Assembly: GCF_030272615.1 (NCBI RefSeq) | Contig: NC_081409.1 | Span: forward strand, 528,234,291-528,298,290 | Length of the DNA stretch: 64,000 bases | Source: Cryptomeria japonica | Taxonomy: Eukaryota > Streptophyta > Pinopsida > Cupressales > Cupressaceae | Direction of reading: 5' to 3' | Shown here: positions 22,246 through 34,810 of the stretch, in pieces | Position numbering within the stretch: the stretch's first letter is position 1 | Layout of the letters: each line of letters starts with the position of its first letter | Position numbers and translations under genes: made by a program | The notes under the pieces: generated by a model | Seen by the model: the letters and a program-made list of their open reading frames with translations, nothing else | Told to the model about the DNA's origin: nothing | Database searches by the model: none

Positions 22246-24387
22246 TGGTGTAAAGTCCTCCCCGTAAATGTGACTAAACCAGTAATGGTGCTATTCCTTG
22301 TGTGTTGTAAGAAACCCATACTTGCTATGTGTGCCCATGGGATGGTGAAGTAATCAACCATGGAGGATATGTTTGCTTATGAGTATGGGAAACCATACCT
22401 ATTTATGTGATGTTGCATATTTGTTCCCTTACTAAGTGCCAACCCATGGGTTGTTGATAAGTCAGTATGTGAAGGGGTAGTATTAGGAGTCACCATTCCT
22501 TGAATAGTATGAACAACGTACGAGTAATGTCAACGCGAAGCGACTTTAGCTTCCCTATCTCGAGGAAAAATATAGTTATATAATGAAACTATATTATAGG
22601 TGTACTCAATACTTTGCCTTATGATGAATTGATTTATGAGGTTCATGTGTGCCAGCCTAATTCCTATCCCTTATTTTGAGCATATGGATGATAGTTCTTG
22701 AGCATATTGATGGATTTTATTGGAGCATCTTTTGCCTTGTCTTCATGAGAGGCGTGTTATTTTCTTACATGAGTTGCCAGTTGACTAGTGTTGGTAGACT
22801 TGTGGGTAGACCTTAGCCATGTATACCTTTGGCTTACGACGAGTATCCTGAGAGGAACATCGCTATGCGGGGTGTGACCGGTGCATGCCTTATCCGCGAG
22901 GTACACTACCATGCAGGATATGTCCATTGCGTGCCCTGTCCGCTTGGAGTATTGCCATGCCATGCTGAGACACAATGCAGGATGTAGTAGACATTGCCAT
23001 GCGGCCTACCGATAGGTATAGGGTAGAGCCATGCCGCGTGATGACATGATGTGGGGTGATGTCGAGGTGCACACTGCCATGCCTTGCGGATGTGTGACTT
23101 AGCCACACCACATGATGAGCTATTGTGATAGCTAGATGATTGTTCCTTCCTTCCTCATTGGTGGCTAGCTGCTAGTCACGTAGTGATGTAATGTGCACTT
23201 ACGATTTTCTTTTATTACTTATTTATTTATTTATTTCCATGTGGGCCAGCAAATTTATTTTATTTTGACCTTGAAGGTTTAGCCATGATCTTGCAATCTT
23301 GTTCTTACTTTATTTGATGTTGCAATTCCGGAATTATTTTCTTGCCTTATTGTTGGAATTGACAATTATTATCTTTATACTTCTATACTTTGGTGGCTAA
23401 ACTAGTTTATCCTTGTTGTTTTCGTATGCTAGTCTTATGTTGCAATGTGAATTCCTCTCCAAGAACGTAGGAGACAGTCTTGGATGAGTGTATACGAGGA
23501 AGTAGACGTAGGGAACCTTGAGGATGGAGGTATGTGAGGCTGTGCGACAACTAGGATCCACTACCTACCTATGAGTGGTGACTATCTCTTGGAGGATAAA
23601 CACCTTACACAACAAGGGATGTTCACGAGGGTCTTGTATGGAAGGTAGCACCGCTATGGTGTACCCTAGCACCATCAAGCCCTTGAGTGAGATGTTGGAT
23701 ATTGATGATCATGTTATTTGTTCTGAGAGTAGGCATAGCGATGCTGATCGTGCATGTTATCTTTGACCGAGCATCAAACATGCTCACATGTGGCCTTTTG
23801 TGTTGTGCAAACCAGTTATGTGGATGGATATTATGTGTAATCATGGATTAAATGGTATTAACTTGTCACTATGATATGGGACATAGTCCTTGGAAAAGTT
23901 CTTATATGTCTAGAAAGTGTAAACACTTGTGTTATATACGTTGCTCTTATTTGTTGAAGGTTAACTTGGTTGTGGAAATTTATATTTGAAGCTAGTTCTA
24001 TGTGATAAAGTTTTGCTGAAAGGGGTATGGGTGAAAGAATTGATCTTGATGGTATGTTTACTTGTCATGTTTGATAGATGAGTATGGTAACAGTTGTCTA
24101 TATCTTTTAATTGCTTTAGTTTGGTGTAATGAAAGGAAGGAAAAAAAATAATTCTCGTTTCTCTACTATGATTGTGTGTAAATTCTAGAATATTTTAAGA
24201 AGTGTATGATTTTAGATGCATTTTGCTAATGGATATTGACATTCGTAGAGGATTTATAAATAATGTTTTAAATTATTGACAAAATAGTTATTTGTGCAAA
24301 TTGATAATTGTTAATTGAGTTTAAGGGCTAATATGTGTCGTATGACTTCTGCTTAACCTTGCGACTTCCAGGAGTAAGTCAGAGCCT
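22246..24387 (+). other. Element A internal region, right part (non-coding)
   Basis: No gag or pol. A GC-richer stretch at 22850-23110 repeats the word CCATGC about ten times in varied context. The small overlapping ORFs there (22757-23111 minus) follow that repetition. The region ends in the polypurine tract. Confidence 0.6.
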
Positions 24388-24399
24388 AGGGGGGGAGAA
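24388..24399 (+). promoter_or_regulatory. Polypurine tract of element A
   Basis: AGGGGGGGAGAA immediately before TGTAATGCCCC of the 3' LTR. Confidence 0.9.
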
Positions 24400-27144
24400 T
24401 GTAATGCCCCTACCCTAGTCGGCCTTGTAAAATCTATTTGACCTTGGTTGACTTCCTATGTGGCATTCTTGAATGGTTGATTAACCGTGATGCAATGTTG
24501 TAGATTAGATAATATAAATAATTGTGCATACCTATTATTGTGCTTTTGCACCGATTCTTGTGTAAATGTAATTGTTTCCTAATTCTTGTTGTAAATCTCA
24601 AGCTAACACCTTCATTTAATATGTATATATATGTATGCTTGCGTGACTCATGGTTGCAGGAGATTGTAGGTACTATACCGCCTAGGTGTGAGGTTCATCT
24701 CCTTCAGGATTCGCAGGGTTGAGTATACCTCCTTCATCCTTAGAATTCGGATTAGGTGGTCATAAAACTCTCATCTTGCCTTAGCCATGATCAGGTGAGC
24801 GTCGTGTGTGGTTCGTAGGGTTCCTTTGCCATTTGGGTTGCGTGTCGTGTGATTGGTGGAATTCTTGGTTTGCATGCCTTGCATGTGGGGAATGGAGTAT
24901 TTTTATCCTAAGTATTTAATTCAATTTAATGTGTGGATGTACGCATTAGTAATTGAGAAATTTAAAATAGATAGTTTTCTTTTATATGATTAATCGTTAA
25001 TTTAAGAGATCGCTTTATTTATATTTGTAGAAAGCTTAAGTATTTAATTTGAATTAATGTGTTCATTTACACATTATTAGTTGAGAAATTAAAATAAATA
25101 GATTACTTTCATGAGATTAGTCAATTATAAAAAAAGAGCGCTTTATTTATGTGTAGCGAGTTTAATTTAATAGTTAGTTTTAAATAACGAATTTAATTAG
25201 TTTATGCGTTTTTAAAAACAAAGATTTAAAGTCATTTGGAAATAGAAATAATTTAACCACTTTTTCAATTTGGAAATGAAAGGGTAAATTTTATTATTTA
25301 AAGAAAATTATTTTTAATTTGTAAAGTTGATATAGTGTAAAAGGTTGATTTTGGAAATTAATTTAATTTAAATGCTTTACCCTTGTCAATAGTTCAAAAT
25401 ATAATGTTGGCCTAATTAATATTGAGAAATTAAAATTAAGATCAAAATAAGAGAGAAATATATTAATTAGAAAATCAAGTTAAATCAATTTAACAGTTGA
25501 AAAGAATTATCATTTCTTTTTATTTTAAAAAGGGCTTAAGTTTCGAAATTAGAAATTAGGTCAAAAAGGGGGTTTGCGTTTAACCTAAGTTGAAAATTTT
25601 TTTGGGGGTTGGAAATTTTGGAGAAAAAGGAGAAAAAAATAAAAATAAAAAAGGGGATGGAGAAATTTTTGGAAGGAGAATGGAGCCTTTTGGAATGGCA
25701 GGTTAGGCTCATCTTCAAATTCTTGCCAGGAAAGCTAAAGGAGGTAGGTTTCTTGTTTATCCCTTATTTCATTGTGAATAAAAAAAAAATGTGTTTGTTT
25801 CTTCCTCATGAAATTTTGTTTGTTTTAAAAAAGAAATAATCCATGTTGGTTGTTTTTGGATCAAGAATGTTTAAAAGGTTTATGGGTTTTGAATAAATCC
25901 TGCCCATCTGGAAGTTTGTTTTGGCTATTTAGAAAATCATGTTCTTGCAATAAAATTTCTCATACTGTTGTTTTAAACATTCTAGAAAAAAATATATTTT
26001 AGTGACTATGAATGAAAGAAAATTTGGGGGTTTTTAGTTTATTATTGTTTTACTTTTATGGGGTTTTGATTTGATATTAATTTGTGTAAATCAATCTTCC
26101 TTGCCATGATGGTGTTTGATTTTAAAAGAAAAAAAAAAATTTAAATGTGAGAAAACCATGCTGCTGGAAAACAAAATTTTAAAGTCTCTGGGAGACTGTA
26201 TTTTTTATTTACTGTGTGATTCTTTGACAGTAAATAATTTTTTTTTTAAAAAAAATTACAAAAAAAAATATAAAACAGAAAAAAAACAAGAACCCTCGTG
26301 GTGGGGATAAACCCCCACCACGGGGTGTAGCGTCTGCTACCATGGTAGCGGACTACTACCAAATGGTAGCAGTGCTGCCCATGGCAGCCGCTTGCTACCA
26401 TTTGGTAGCAGTGCTACCAATGGTAGCATGAGCTACCATGGGGGCCACGTGGGGTCCACGTGGAAACCCCCCATTTTTATTTTAGTTTTTTTTTTTTTAT
26501 AAAAAATATAATATAATAAAATAAATAATTTGATTTTAATAATAGTTTTCTTAAATAAAGTTTTTAAATAATAATTAATTTTTATTAATATATATTTAAT
26601 GTGAAGGTTAATATATGTATTAATAAATAATAATAAATTTGGAATTCGAACATTATTAAACAATATTATTAATATATATATATATTTTTGTAGGAAATTT
26701 ATATATATATATATATATATTGAATAGTATTTAACAATTGGTGATTTTTTAAAAAATATTATGATATTCAGGAACACTTTGTGATTCGATTTGATCATTC
26801 TGAGAACTTAGAAATAGAAATATAAAATGTATAAGTATTTTTAAGTTCGTCATGGGAAATTTTGAAAGCTGAGATGATATGCTAATAGGATCATTAGAAA
26901 TTTAATAATGTATCGTTTGGAAGTTTGGAAGTTAATGATAATTTCTTTTAGTAAAATAAATAGTTTAGTTACTTTCCTTCCCAATAATGTGAAATAGATA
27001 ATGAAAAATATGGCAAGTTTAATTTATGTTTTCGCTTGTGTTAAGTACTGGCAAGGCCTTGATAGGTTTATTTGGACCCTATCGTCTGGTTGCTTGTGTT
27101 GGTCATAGCCGGTCACATCCCTAGTTAGAGTATCATCAGACAAT

Positions 27145-28138
27145 GGGTGAACTCACAATACTGGTTCCCACTTTTTGACCAACTTTGACACTTAGATGAA
27201 CATTTTGCATAAAACCTTTACTTTCCGACACCTATAACTTTTAAATCATTAAGAATTTGAAGATGATGTAAACTAGTGATTTGTAACATCCTTTTTGTAG
27301 ATTCTAAATATGTTTTTTTCAAATTTTTTTGAATAAAATTTTATTGATTTTTCTATCTCCCTCAAAAGTAGTTTTTTATTGCAAACAACATTTTTTAAGA
27401 GTGATGTGCATCCCGAAATGTATAAATTTTTTTCTATAAATGATAAAAACTTATCTCTTTTAAATTTTGGTTTGTAACATCAATACCCAGGGCATGCAGT
27501 TGGTTTGATACTGATATGTTGAATATTTTTTATTTTATTAAGTTTTGAAGTCCGACTAATTATAATTTAGATATAGGTGTACGTTTGAACACATAACTTG
27601 CTCTATATATATCAAAATTAAGTTTTATTTTTTTGGTTAGAAAGAAGACATCAATACCTAGGGCATAGATATTTTTTAGAATTTTTTTGAATTAGTTTAC
27701 TATTTTTCCCAATGCATTGAACAAAGAAGTTCATGTTCGGTGAAAAACCTACATTCATAAAAAATAAAATAAAAATATATTAATGAACTTAAATATATTA
27801 AAAATCATACTATTTGGAAAGCTTATAATAAGGACTAAATCCTTAAGAAAACAAAACTTCTAAATGAATTCATTTGACCCCTCAAAAGCTAACGTAAAAT
27901 TGGTTTTTAATCAGCATTTGATAGATGCAAAGGAGACTCCATTGCAAGTATGATTTAGAAGTAGAGAGGTTCTATCCAAGAAATTTTGATCTAAGTGCCT
28001 TTGATATAACTCTCTTCTATTAATTACTTCAAATGGGACCTCTTAAACCTTAAATAATTATATTTTCCAAAAAATGTATGATTTCAGCAAAAATCAGGAT
28101 GTATCAAAAAGTGGGAACCGGCTTTGTGAGTTCACCCC
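27145..28138. mobile_element. Element D, non-autonomous terminal-inverted-repeat element
   Basis: 994 bp absent from the 5' LTR at the matching site (about 11196). The ends are inverted repeats of about 35 bp with three mismatches: GGGTGAACTCACAA then TTCCCACTTTTTGA at the left, and the complement at the right. The interior is AT-rich with no ORF over 60 codons, and has two related words (CATCAATACCCAGGGCATG near 27478, CATCAATACCTAGGGCATA near 27649). The flanks (ACAAT, ATGAT) give no clean target duplication, so I cannot assign a superfamily. Confidence 0.75.
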
Positions 28139-28844
28139 ATGATAGAACTTGTAAATTGCTTTGATGTGTTCAGTTGGATCCGCTTCTAAAAAGGGATCAT
28201 CTATGTAATTATTGGCCGAAGTGGTCGTTGTATAGTGGTTGTGTTCGCCTATATGGAAAAGATGTAAAAGACTTGAAACTTATGTAGTCCTAACTATATT
28301 AAATGCCAGAGGGGTCTTGCAGTTGAGCAGACCCAGAGATGTAGCCCTCTAGGGGTGAACTCCGAGATCATATCTGTGTTATGTGAAGCCTTTGTCTCTT
28401 TTTTTTATTTCATACTTTAAGTTATCATGTATGGTTGCATTTTGTAAGTGTATAATGAGAATTTAATGAAGCTAAATCTCAAGTGCATGAATAAAGTCCT
28501 CTTGTTAAATGTAGTAATTAGGGTCATAAAAGATTGTAAATATGATCATGGAAAGTATTTTGTTAATGTAAATGAAAAGAAGTAAGCATGGAAAGAAACT
28601 CGCTAGGTTACAAATATTGGATTAATTTGTTATAAAGCTTGAAATTTGACCGTATTGGATGGGTAACGAATATTGGAGTAACTGTCACATTATCTAAATT
28701 GAATTCTAATGGAAGAACCTCATTTGGGTATTTACGTTTTTATCTTAGTAAATGAACATAGTCATGTTAGCTATATTTCACTAAGTTGAATGAATTCATT
28801 TAGTTATTTACGTTTTATTCTAAACAAATAATCCTTACTAGATT

Positions 28845-28849
28845 AGTTT
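28845..28849. repeat. Target-site duplication of element E (left)
   Basis: AGTTT here and at 45121-45125. The 5' LTR of A has a single copy (GATTAGTTTATAATTGGG near 11907), which proves the insertion. Confidence 0.95.
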
Positions 28850-29616
28850 TGTAGACACCCAAAATTGTCCAGTCTAATTAAATTATTTATTTAATTATGT
28901 AAGCTTAATTCTTCTATTAATTAAATAAATCTTTATTTATTTAATTAATTCATTTATCCTCTTCTAGCCTTATTTCTCATTTAAATAAATACATTTATTT
29001 ATTTAAAATATCCTTTTCCTAAATTAAATAAATATCTTATTTATTTAATTGATCCCACTTCTTCTATTAATTAAATGAATCTTTATTTATTTAATTAATT
29101 CATTAGCCTTTTCTACCCATGACACATGTCATTCATCTCTTAATTCATACACTACCTACCCTTTCATTATTTTATTATTTTCTCTACCTACCCTCTAATC
29201 ATAGCCGACCTCCTTTTACACCTCTCAATCTTATCCCTCCATTTCTTATGGTGTCTTCTATATAAGGAGATGCTTCCTTCATTATCAAACCCTAATGACC
29301 TGACTATTTGATCAATTGACTACTTGGCATATGCGATCCTACTTGCAACCACATTCCGTTCTTTGTTGAGCTCTTGTGCACATAAAATCTGAGAGCAAAT
29401 ATATCAAGCAAGATCAATGGAGATAGGAAGAATGGAGATCCAAACCCTATTGGACAGGTGATGGTATAATCTTTGTGATTTCATTTGATTTGCATTGTCT
29501 TAGGTAATCTTCATATGCTATGGTGGATCTTTGTTGTTGTTAGGCTAGGGTTTTGTGGTTGAATTCATTTAGCCTTTCAATATCGTTATTATTGTTATCC
29601 ATTTTCACCATATACA
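28850..29616 (+). repeat. Element E 5' LTR (767 bp)
   Basis: It runs TGTAGACACCCAAAATTGTC to CACCATATACA. A run of AT palindromes occupies 28876-29105 (arms such as ATTAATTAAATAAA and its complement). A TATA box (TATATAAGG) lies at 29259-29267. It lacks 8 bp in the first palindrome compared with the 3' LTR. Confidence 0.95.
28876..29105. repeat. Series of AT palindromes in E LTR
   Basis: Four or five imperfect palindromes with arms of 10-14 bp built on TTAATTAAATAAA/TTTATTTAATTAA, separated by 25-40 bp of unrelated sequence. They are repeated at 44373-44610 in the 3' LTR. Each could form a hairpin upstream of the TATA box. Confidence 0.8.
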
Positions 29617-29640
29617 TTTTGGCATGCCCGGTGGGACTCT
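29617..29640 (+). promoter_or_regulatory. Primer binding site region of E
   Basis: TTTTGGCATGCCCGGTGGGA follows the LTR end directly. It differs from the initiator-Met site used by A, B and C. I cannot name the tRNA with confidence. The equivalent site of relic G reads TTTTGGTGAACCC. Confidence 0.7.
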
Positions 29641-29727
29641 TGTCCCTTTTGAATTTAACATCCTTGTTGCAGATTTTGTGTTTTGAAGTTGCAGATCTGA
29701 CATTTTCGACAACATTTTGATATTTTC

Positions 29728-29985
29728 GTGTCTGCGTACTTTCAGATCACGTTTTTGATTTTTTGCCACGTCTATGACATCTAGAATCGCATCTATGTCC
29801 TCGACAGTATTTTATTTTGTAGATTTTGAAAACCACATCTGTGTTCCTTAGTCATGTCTGCGGTGTTTTTAGATGCGTTTGTGTTCAAAAGTCACTTCTG
29901 GGTTCTGGAGTCGTGTCTGTGTCTCACAGAAGCGCGTTTGAGTCAGGGAGTCGCGTCTATGTAGGAGGTAACCATGTCTGTGTGC
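29728..29985 (+). repeat. GCGTCTGTG array, first cluster
   Basis: About 11 degenerate copies of (C/A)RYGTCTGTGT with a spacing near 20 bp, for example at 29767, 29834, 29910, 29950 and 29972. The same word recurs at 31165-31355 and, on the opposite strand, at 43545-43815. Confidence 0.75.
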
Positions 29986-31164
29986 ATTGATTTCATTTTT
30001 GGAGTTTATTGATTTAGTTTTTGGTCTTGCATTTAATGTTTCAGATCCGATTTATTTTGAGCTAACATTTTCAAATCTAGCTAACGAAATTGGTGCAGCT
30101 TGTCTTGAAAGCAAAAAAATTGTTTGGTTGAAGGCCCATATTTTCACAAAGTCTTTTGGATTTAAAAATTTACCTAACTTGTGTGCTTGTAGGAAGGGGT
30201 GATTATTTGAAACAATCTAAACTACTAACAACTCTTTGTTGCAGGTCCTTGGCAAGGGTTTTTGGATTTTTATTGTGTGCTTTGTTTTCAATAGACTAGC
30301 AAACACTTCAATTGGTGCACTAAAATTGAATCATTGTCTTTTGTGTCTTGAGCAATAGGTTCTTTTTGTTTAATCTTTAGAGGGCCTGTCATCCCGTGTG
30401 GTCATTAGGACTACTAGTGAGAAGAGAATGACCCAAGTGGTAGCAAAAGAAAAGCCATCTTCTTCCAAACCACTATAAATAACTATATTCATGGTGAAAA
30501 CTATGAATAACGTGTGATGATTAGTTCATACCGACACTATGTCTCCCCATTAACCTGTTTGATCAAATTTATTTGATCAGTTGTAGGGCATAACCCCTAC
30601 CAGCTGGGAGCCTTTTGTATTTACAGAGCTGAAAGTGCCACATGTATTGCCACATGAGCGGATGCCCTTACTAGCACCTTTTTGTTTTAGAAGCCTAAAT
30701 CCTTCTAGTTGTTGGGGCAGGAGGTCGGACCTCTGGTAGCGGCCCACACACATACGGTTCTTAGTAGAGATACAAAGTTCACCACGGGGAGTTTTTGTGG
30801 GGACTGATGCTTGGCTGACCCAAGAAGTGAGTGCCGAGGGTGGAACCAGTGAGGTAAAGCATCTAAGTATCCACTCTGAATAGCATAGCTCGAGGGTAAA
30901 ACCCCATGTGGAATCAACAACTATTGTCTTGGCTAGCCATAAGAATTGTGCTTGGCTTATTTTGAACAATCAAACATTCAAGACCAAACAGCAAAACATT
31001 TTTACATCAAACAACACACTTTTCTTGGAGTCATTTTGAGTCTAAACACTTGCAAACATTGAGTCCTCATCAACACTATGTCCTCTTGTCACAAAAAATA
31101 GTCAAACAGTCAGATTTGGTCACAACAAAACAAATTCACAGATTGGGAAAAATTGCACAAATTT

Positions 31165-31355
31165 TGTAGAAACACGTCTGTGTCTGACATAATAGTGTCT
31201 GTGTTGTATAACCTCATCTGTGAAGGGCAGAAATGCGTCTGTGTTTCTAGAATCAACAGTGTACTTTACAAAAATCTCAGAAATGTGTCTGTGTTAAACA
31301 GAACCACGTCTGTGTCAGGAAATCGCGTCTGTGCAGTATACAGGCATGTCTGTGT
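31165..31355 (+). repeat. GCGTCTGTG array, second cluster
   Basis: Eight copies: CACGTCTGTGTC, AGTGTCTGTGTT, CTCATCTGTGAA, TGCGTCTGTGTT, TGTGTCTGTGTT, CACGTCTGTGTC, CGCGTCTGTGCA and CATGTCTGTGTT, spaced 20-35 bp, ending about 490 bp before the gag ATG. Confidence 0.8.
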
Positions 31356-31846
31356 TCAGAATTGAAAAACTTTTACAGTCCAATACACAAACACAGTCAG
31401 TTTCAGAATTCTTGAGCTTCCTAGGTTATTTCTCCAGGGTTTCATTTAGCATTCAACCTGTCTTTGGGTCTCACATAGTCCATCATTACTTTACACCTTA
31501 CATTACATTCACATTTATCTAAACTTGAGTCAAAAGGTCACTTGCTTGTCCTCATCATACTTTGTCAACACACTACATACAACAACATTTTGCTAAGTGG
31601 TCCCTCATCAAGGTCTATCACCTTTGGGTCTCATTTGGTCTTACTTAGAGTCAAGGTCAACTTACCTCATCAAGAGAAACTATCCTCTCTTTGGAAGTCA
31701 CACCTACTCTACTACATACATACTTGGTCTTACACTTTGGATATTGTAAGTACACTTCAGATTCATTTACATTCCATCCAACTCTTAGTCTTCCATACTT
31801 TTTCCATTTTCATCTAGTCTCACACATATTGGTCAATACCTAGTTC

Positions 31847-33490
31847 ATGGTTGAAACCCGTCTTCAAAAATCTAGGAGAGAAACTAAAGAGGCTCAAGAG
31901 TCCGCAAACATGAGTGTCTATGAGTATGACAATGATGTCTTTTTCAATATTGATCATAACACATTACCTGACATGGATGCTTATAGAAACATTCCAAATG
32001 TTGAAAACATTGACACTACAAACAACAATGATACACACAATGACAATATAGACAACTTTTCCGTACATTCAGCAGATGTGGAAGAATCCATTATGGATCC
32101 CCGTTTTAATCGATTGATTGAGGAAATAATGAAGAGAGATAGACAATACTTCTTACAAATGATGGCACAAAGTGGAGCCAAGATACCTCATGATTTTGAC
32201 ATGTCTCAAATAATGGAACATAGACCTTTGCAACAAACTCACTCCAACATGGATCAAAGGAGGCCTAATAGTGGAGGAAATAGAGGACCACATATGGTAC
32301 CTGAATCACCATCATCTTTGTTTCAAAAACCAGAGGTCCCACATACACATGGTCAAGCATATGATACTCACCTTCACAGACCATTATGGAAATCTTATGC
32401 AGAAAGATATGCTCAATCACATACCAATGCTAAGGATCAACCACCAAAGCAATTGGATATTCAAAGGCATGCTCAAAATTTGGACACAAGGAAACCCTGT
32501 GTCAAATTTGGGGATAACACACTAGAACAAACTCATGACATGCCTATAGAGTATGGTATACATGGACAAAATAGATATTTCGTTCCTCAAAATGAATCTA
32601 TACTAAGTGGTCCATATATGCAGCATCACTATAGACCTCCTCCATATGAACATGTGTATGATCAATATCATCCATATATGCAACATGCTCCTCCTCCAAT
32701 TGGTGCCTCAAGCATAGGGTATGGTCCAAGAAGTCGATCTCCACCTAAGAGCAATTTGGAGCAACAAATCAACGACTTACAAAAGAAAATTGAGGACATA
32801 AATACACCGAAGCCAACATACACAATGAGAGACATATGTCCTTATCCATTTGACAAGAGCATTCCAATGCCTCCTTTTCCTACACACTTTGTGACGCCTA
32901 AATTTGATAAGTATAGAGGAAAAGGGGATCCTAAGGCACACATAAGACAGTTTTTCACAGCCTGCATTGAGATAGCAACAGAAGAGACATATTTGATGAG
33001 ATTATTCCCACAGAGCCTAGGCGATCAAGCTATGGAATGGTTCTCCCAACTTCCACCTAGAATTAAGTCATGGGGTGACTTAGTAGAGGCATTTATTCAA
33101 TATTTCTCCTAAAACATAGAGACAGACATATCAGTCACTACTTTGTGCAACACCAAGAAAAAAGATGGAGAGTCTTTTTCATCATTTTTACAAAGATGGA
33201 GGAATCTAGCTAGCAGATGCTCTTGTGAAATTCCACAAAAACAAATGGTAGAAATGTTCACCCAAAATGTTAACAAAGAAATTGGTTATGATCTAAGGAA
33301 AGCTTGTTTTTCCACCTTCAAGGACATCATTGAAAAAGGCTTAGCGACAAAAAAGGTCCTAATTGAACAAGGAGTCATTAAGATATTCAAGGAAAACAAA
33401 GATGACTTTAAAGGAAAAGACAAGCCAAGATTTTGGAATAAAAACAAGAACACAGTCAATGATGGTGTTGTAGATGCCAATACAGTATGA
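31847..33490 (+). pseudogene. Element E gag
   Basis: It starts MVETRLQKSRRETKEAQE, has a long polar N-terminal region, then the plant retrotransposon gag domain from about residue 335 (FDKYRGKGDPKAHIRQFFTA, LMRLFPQSLGDQAMEWFSQL). An in-frame TAA at 33110 interrupts this domain. The same frame continues from 33143 (SSFLQRWRNLASRC) to a TGA at 33488. Gag forms the particle in which reverse transcription takes place. The start is the first ATG of the long frame. Only substitutions disrupt it; no frameshift is visible. Confidence 0.92.
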
Positions 33491-34153
33491 CCCAAAATCA
33501 TTTTTTCTGGATCAAGCTCTACAAACAATCAGGTGAATACTCAAACAACTATTAAATCACGAAGGAAGTACACTCCATTGGGAGAACTACTTGAGTCAGT
33601 TTTCAAGAAGCTAGTGGCAAACAAGGTTATCAAAATTCCAGATTTTCCTCCATATGAACCAAAGGTTAAATCAAATTGGTGGAATGATGATGAATATTGT
33701 GAATTTCATAAGAGCAAGGGACATAAAACGGGAAATTGTCATCGACTGAAGAACATCATACAAGATCTTATTGATAGAGGTGACATTGAGATTGAAGGAC
33801 ACTCATCTAATCAAGAACATGAAATGTTTAAGGAACCATTCCCAAAACATGACAAAGGAAAAGCTAAAGCCACAAATGACCAAACCAACTATACCAAAGA
33901 AACCTATAACTATGATTCAACTATCAATCACATTTTGATGGACAATTATGTCTCTACCATTATCATCAAAGACAAAAACCCTGAGAATTCCACCCGGAGA
34001 CCTAGGATTGTCCTAAAAGGTGTTGGATCTTCTTCCAAACCAACCTCTGAATGTCATGTTACAACCTGTCAAGGTAAATTCACTTTGCAAGGTGCTCCAG
34101 CCAAAAACACTATTTCTTCATCAACCAAGCCTGAGTACGACCTTGTAGAATAG
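33491..34153 (+). pseudogene. Element E gag C-terminus with CHHC finger
   Basis: Continues the gag frame. Residues encoded at 33698-33739 form Cys-x2-His-x4-His-x4-Cys (CEFHKSKGHKTGNC), a variant of the retroviral zinc knuckle with His in the second position. A related Cys-x2-(His/Asn)-x4-His block occurs in the relics at 155-682 and 53991-54278, so it marks this gypsy group. It ends at a TAG at 34151 where related proteins have Gln. Confidence 0.88.
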
Positions 34154-34810
34154 TTAGGGAAGACACCTGCACTCATCTCCATCCTTGAGCTCTTACGCAT
34201 ATCCCCCACACATAAGGCCATTTTTGACAAAGCTTTGAGAGACACTGTCATTCCTACTGATCTGAACGTGGACTAGTTTCAAGCCATGGTGGGATACCTT
34301 TCCATTCCACATTCCCTTATATTCATAGAAGCCGATGACACCTCTGTGAGCCAACCACATAATGCACCATTACACATTGAAGCCTTCATACACAAACATC
34401 GAATAAAACGAGTCTTGATAGATGGAGGAGCTAGTCTAAACATTTGTACATTGAGCACAATTAAACAATTGGGATATTCTGATAAAGCTGTGAATTCTAC
34501 AAACAAAATCACCATCAAGGCATATGATGATGAAGAGCATTCATCCAAGGGCACAATCACCTTACCTCTCAGAGTTGGGGCCAGTTACGAAGGATGTGGT
34601 TTGTCAAGTCCTAGATCTAGATCTCACTTACAACATATTGCTAGGACATCCTTGGATTCATGAATGAGAGCAGTCCCATCTACATATCACCAATGCATTA
34701 AGTTTCCTCACAATGGAGTGGAGATAATAGTTAACGGTGATCCTAATCCATTCATATACTGCAATAACCTGAGATAAAAAACTGAGACCATCATTCCCAA
34801 TAATCGCGAA
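34154..34810 (+). pseudogene. Element E aspartic protease
   Basis: The frame continues after TAG codons at 34151 and 34274. The active-site motif KRVLIDGGASLNI has its Asp at 34421-34423. It has the DGG form rather than DSG/DTG, as is common in plant gypsy proteases. One inserted base near 34579 and one lost base near 34663 shift and restore the frame, so the segment with LLGHPWIHE is read in another frame. A TAA follows at 34775. Confidence 0.85.

Larger units (their letters stand above)
29641..31846 (+). other. Element E untranslated leader
   Basis: 2.2 kb without a credible gene between PBS and gag. It has two arrays of a degenerate word close to GCGTCTGTGT (29728-29985 and 31165-31355). 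The minus ORF of 130 residues at 30577-30969 has no recognisable domain and is not annotated. Long leaders are usual in this clade. Confidence 0.7.

Noticed and set aside
22757-23111. Overlapping minus ORFs with His/Ser-rich text
   Set aside because: They reflect the repeated CCATGC word in the A interior; frames overlap and show no domain.
26433-26798. 121-residue minus ORF
   Set aside because: Ile/Lys/Tyr-rich translation of AT-rich LTR DNA.
29728-29985. CRISPR-like array
   Set aside because: Spacing is regular but the repeated word is short and degenerate, and the context is a plant retrotransposon leader.
30577-30969. 130-residue minus ORF in the E leader
   Set aside because: No recognisable domain and located in an untranslated leader; composition fits chance.
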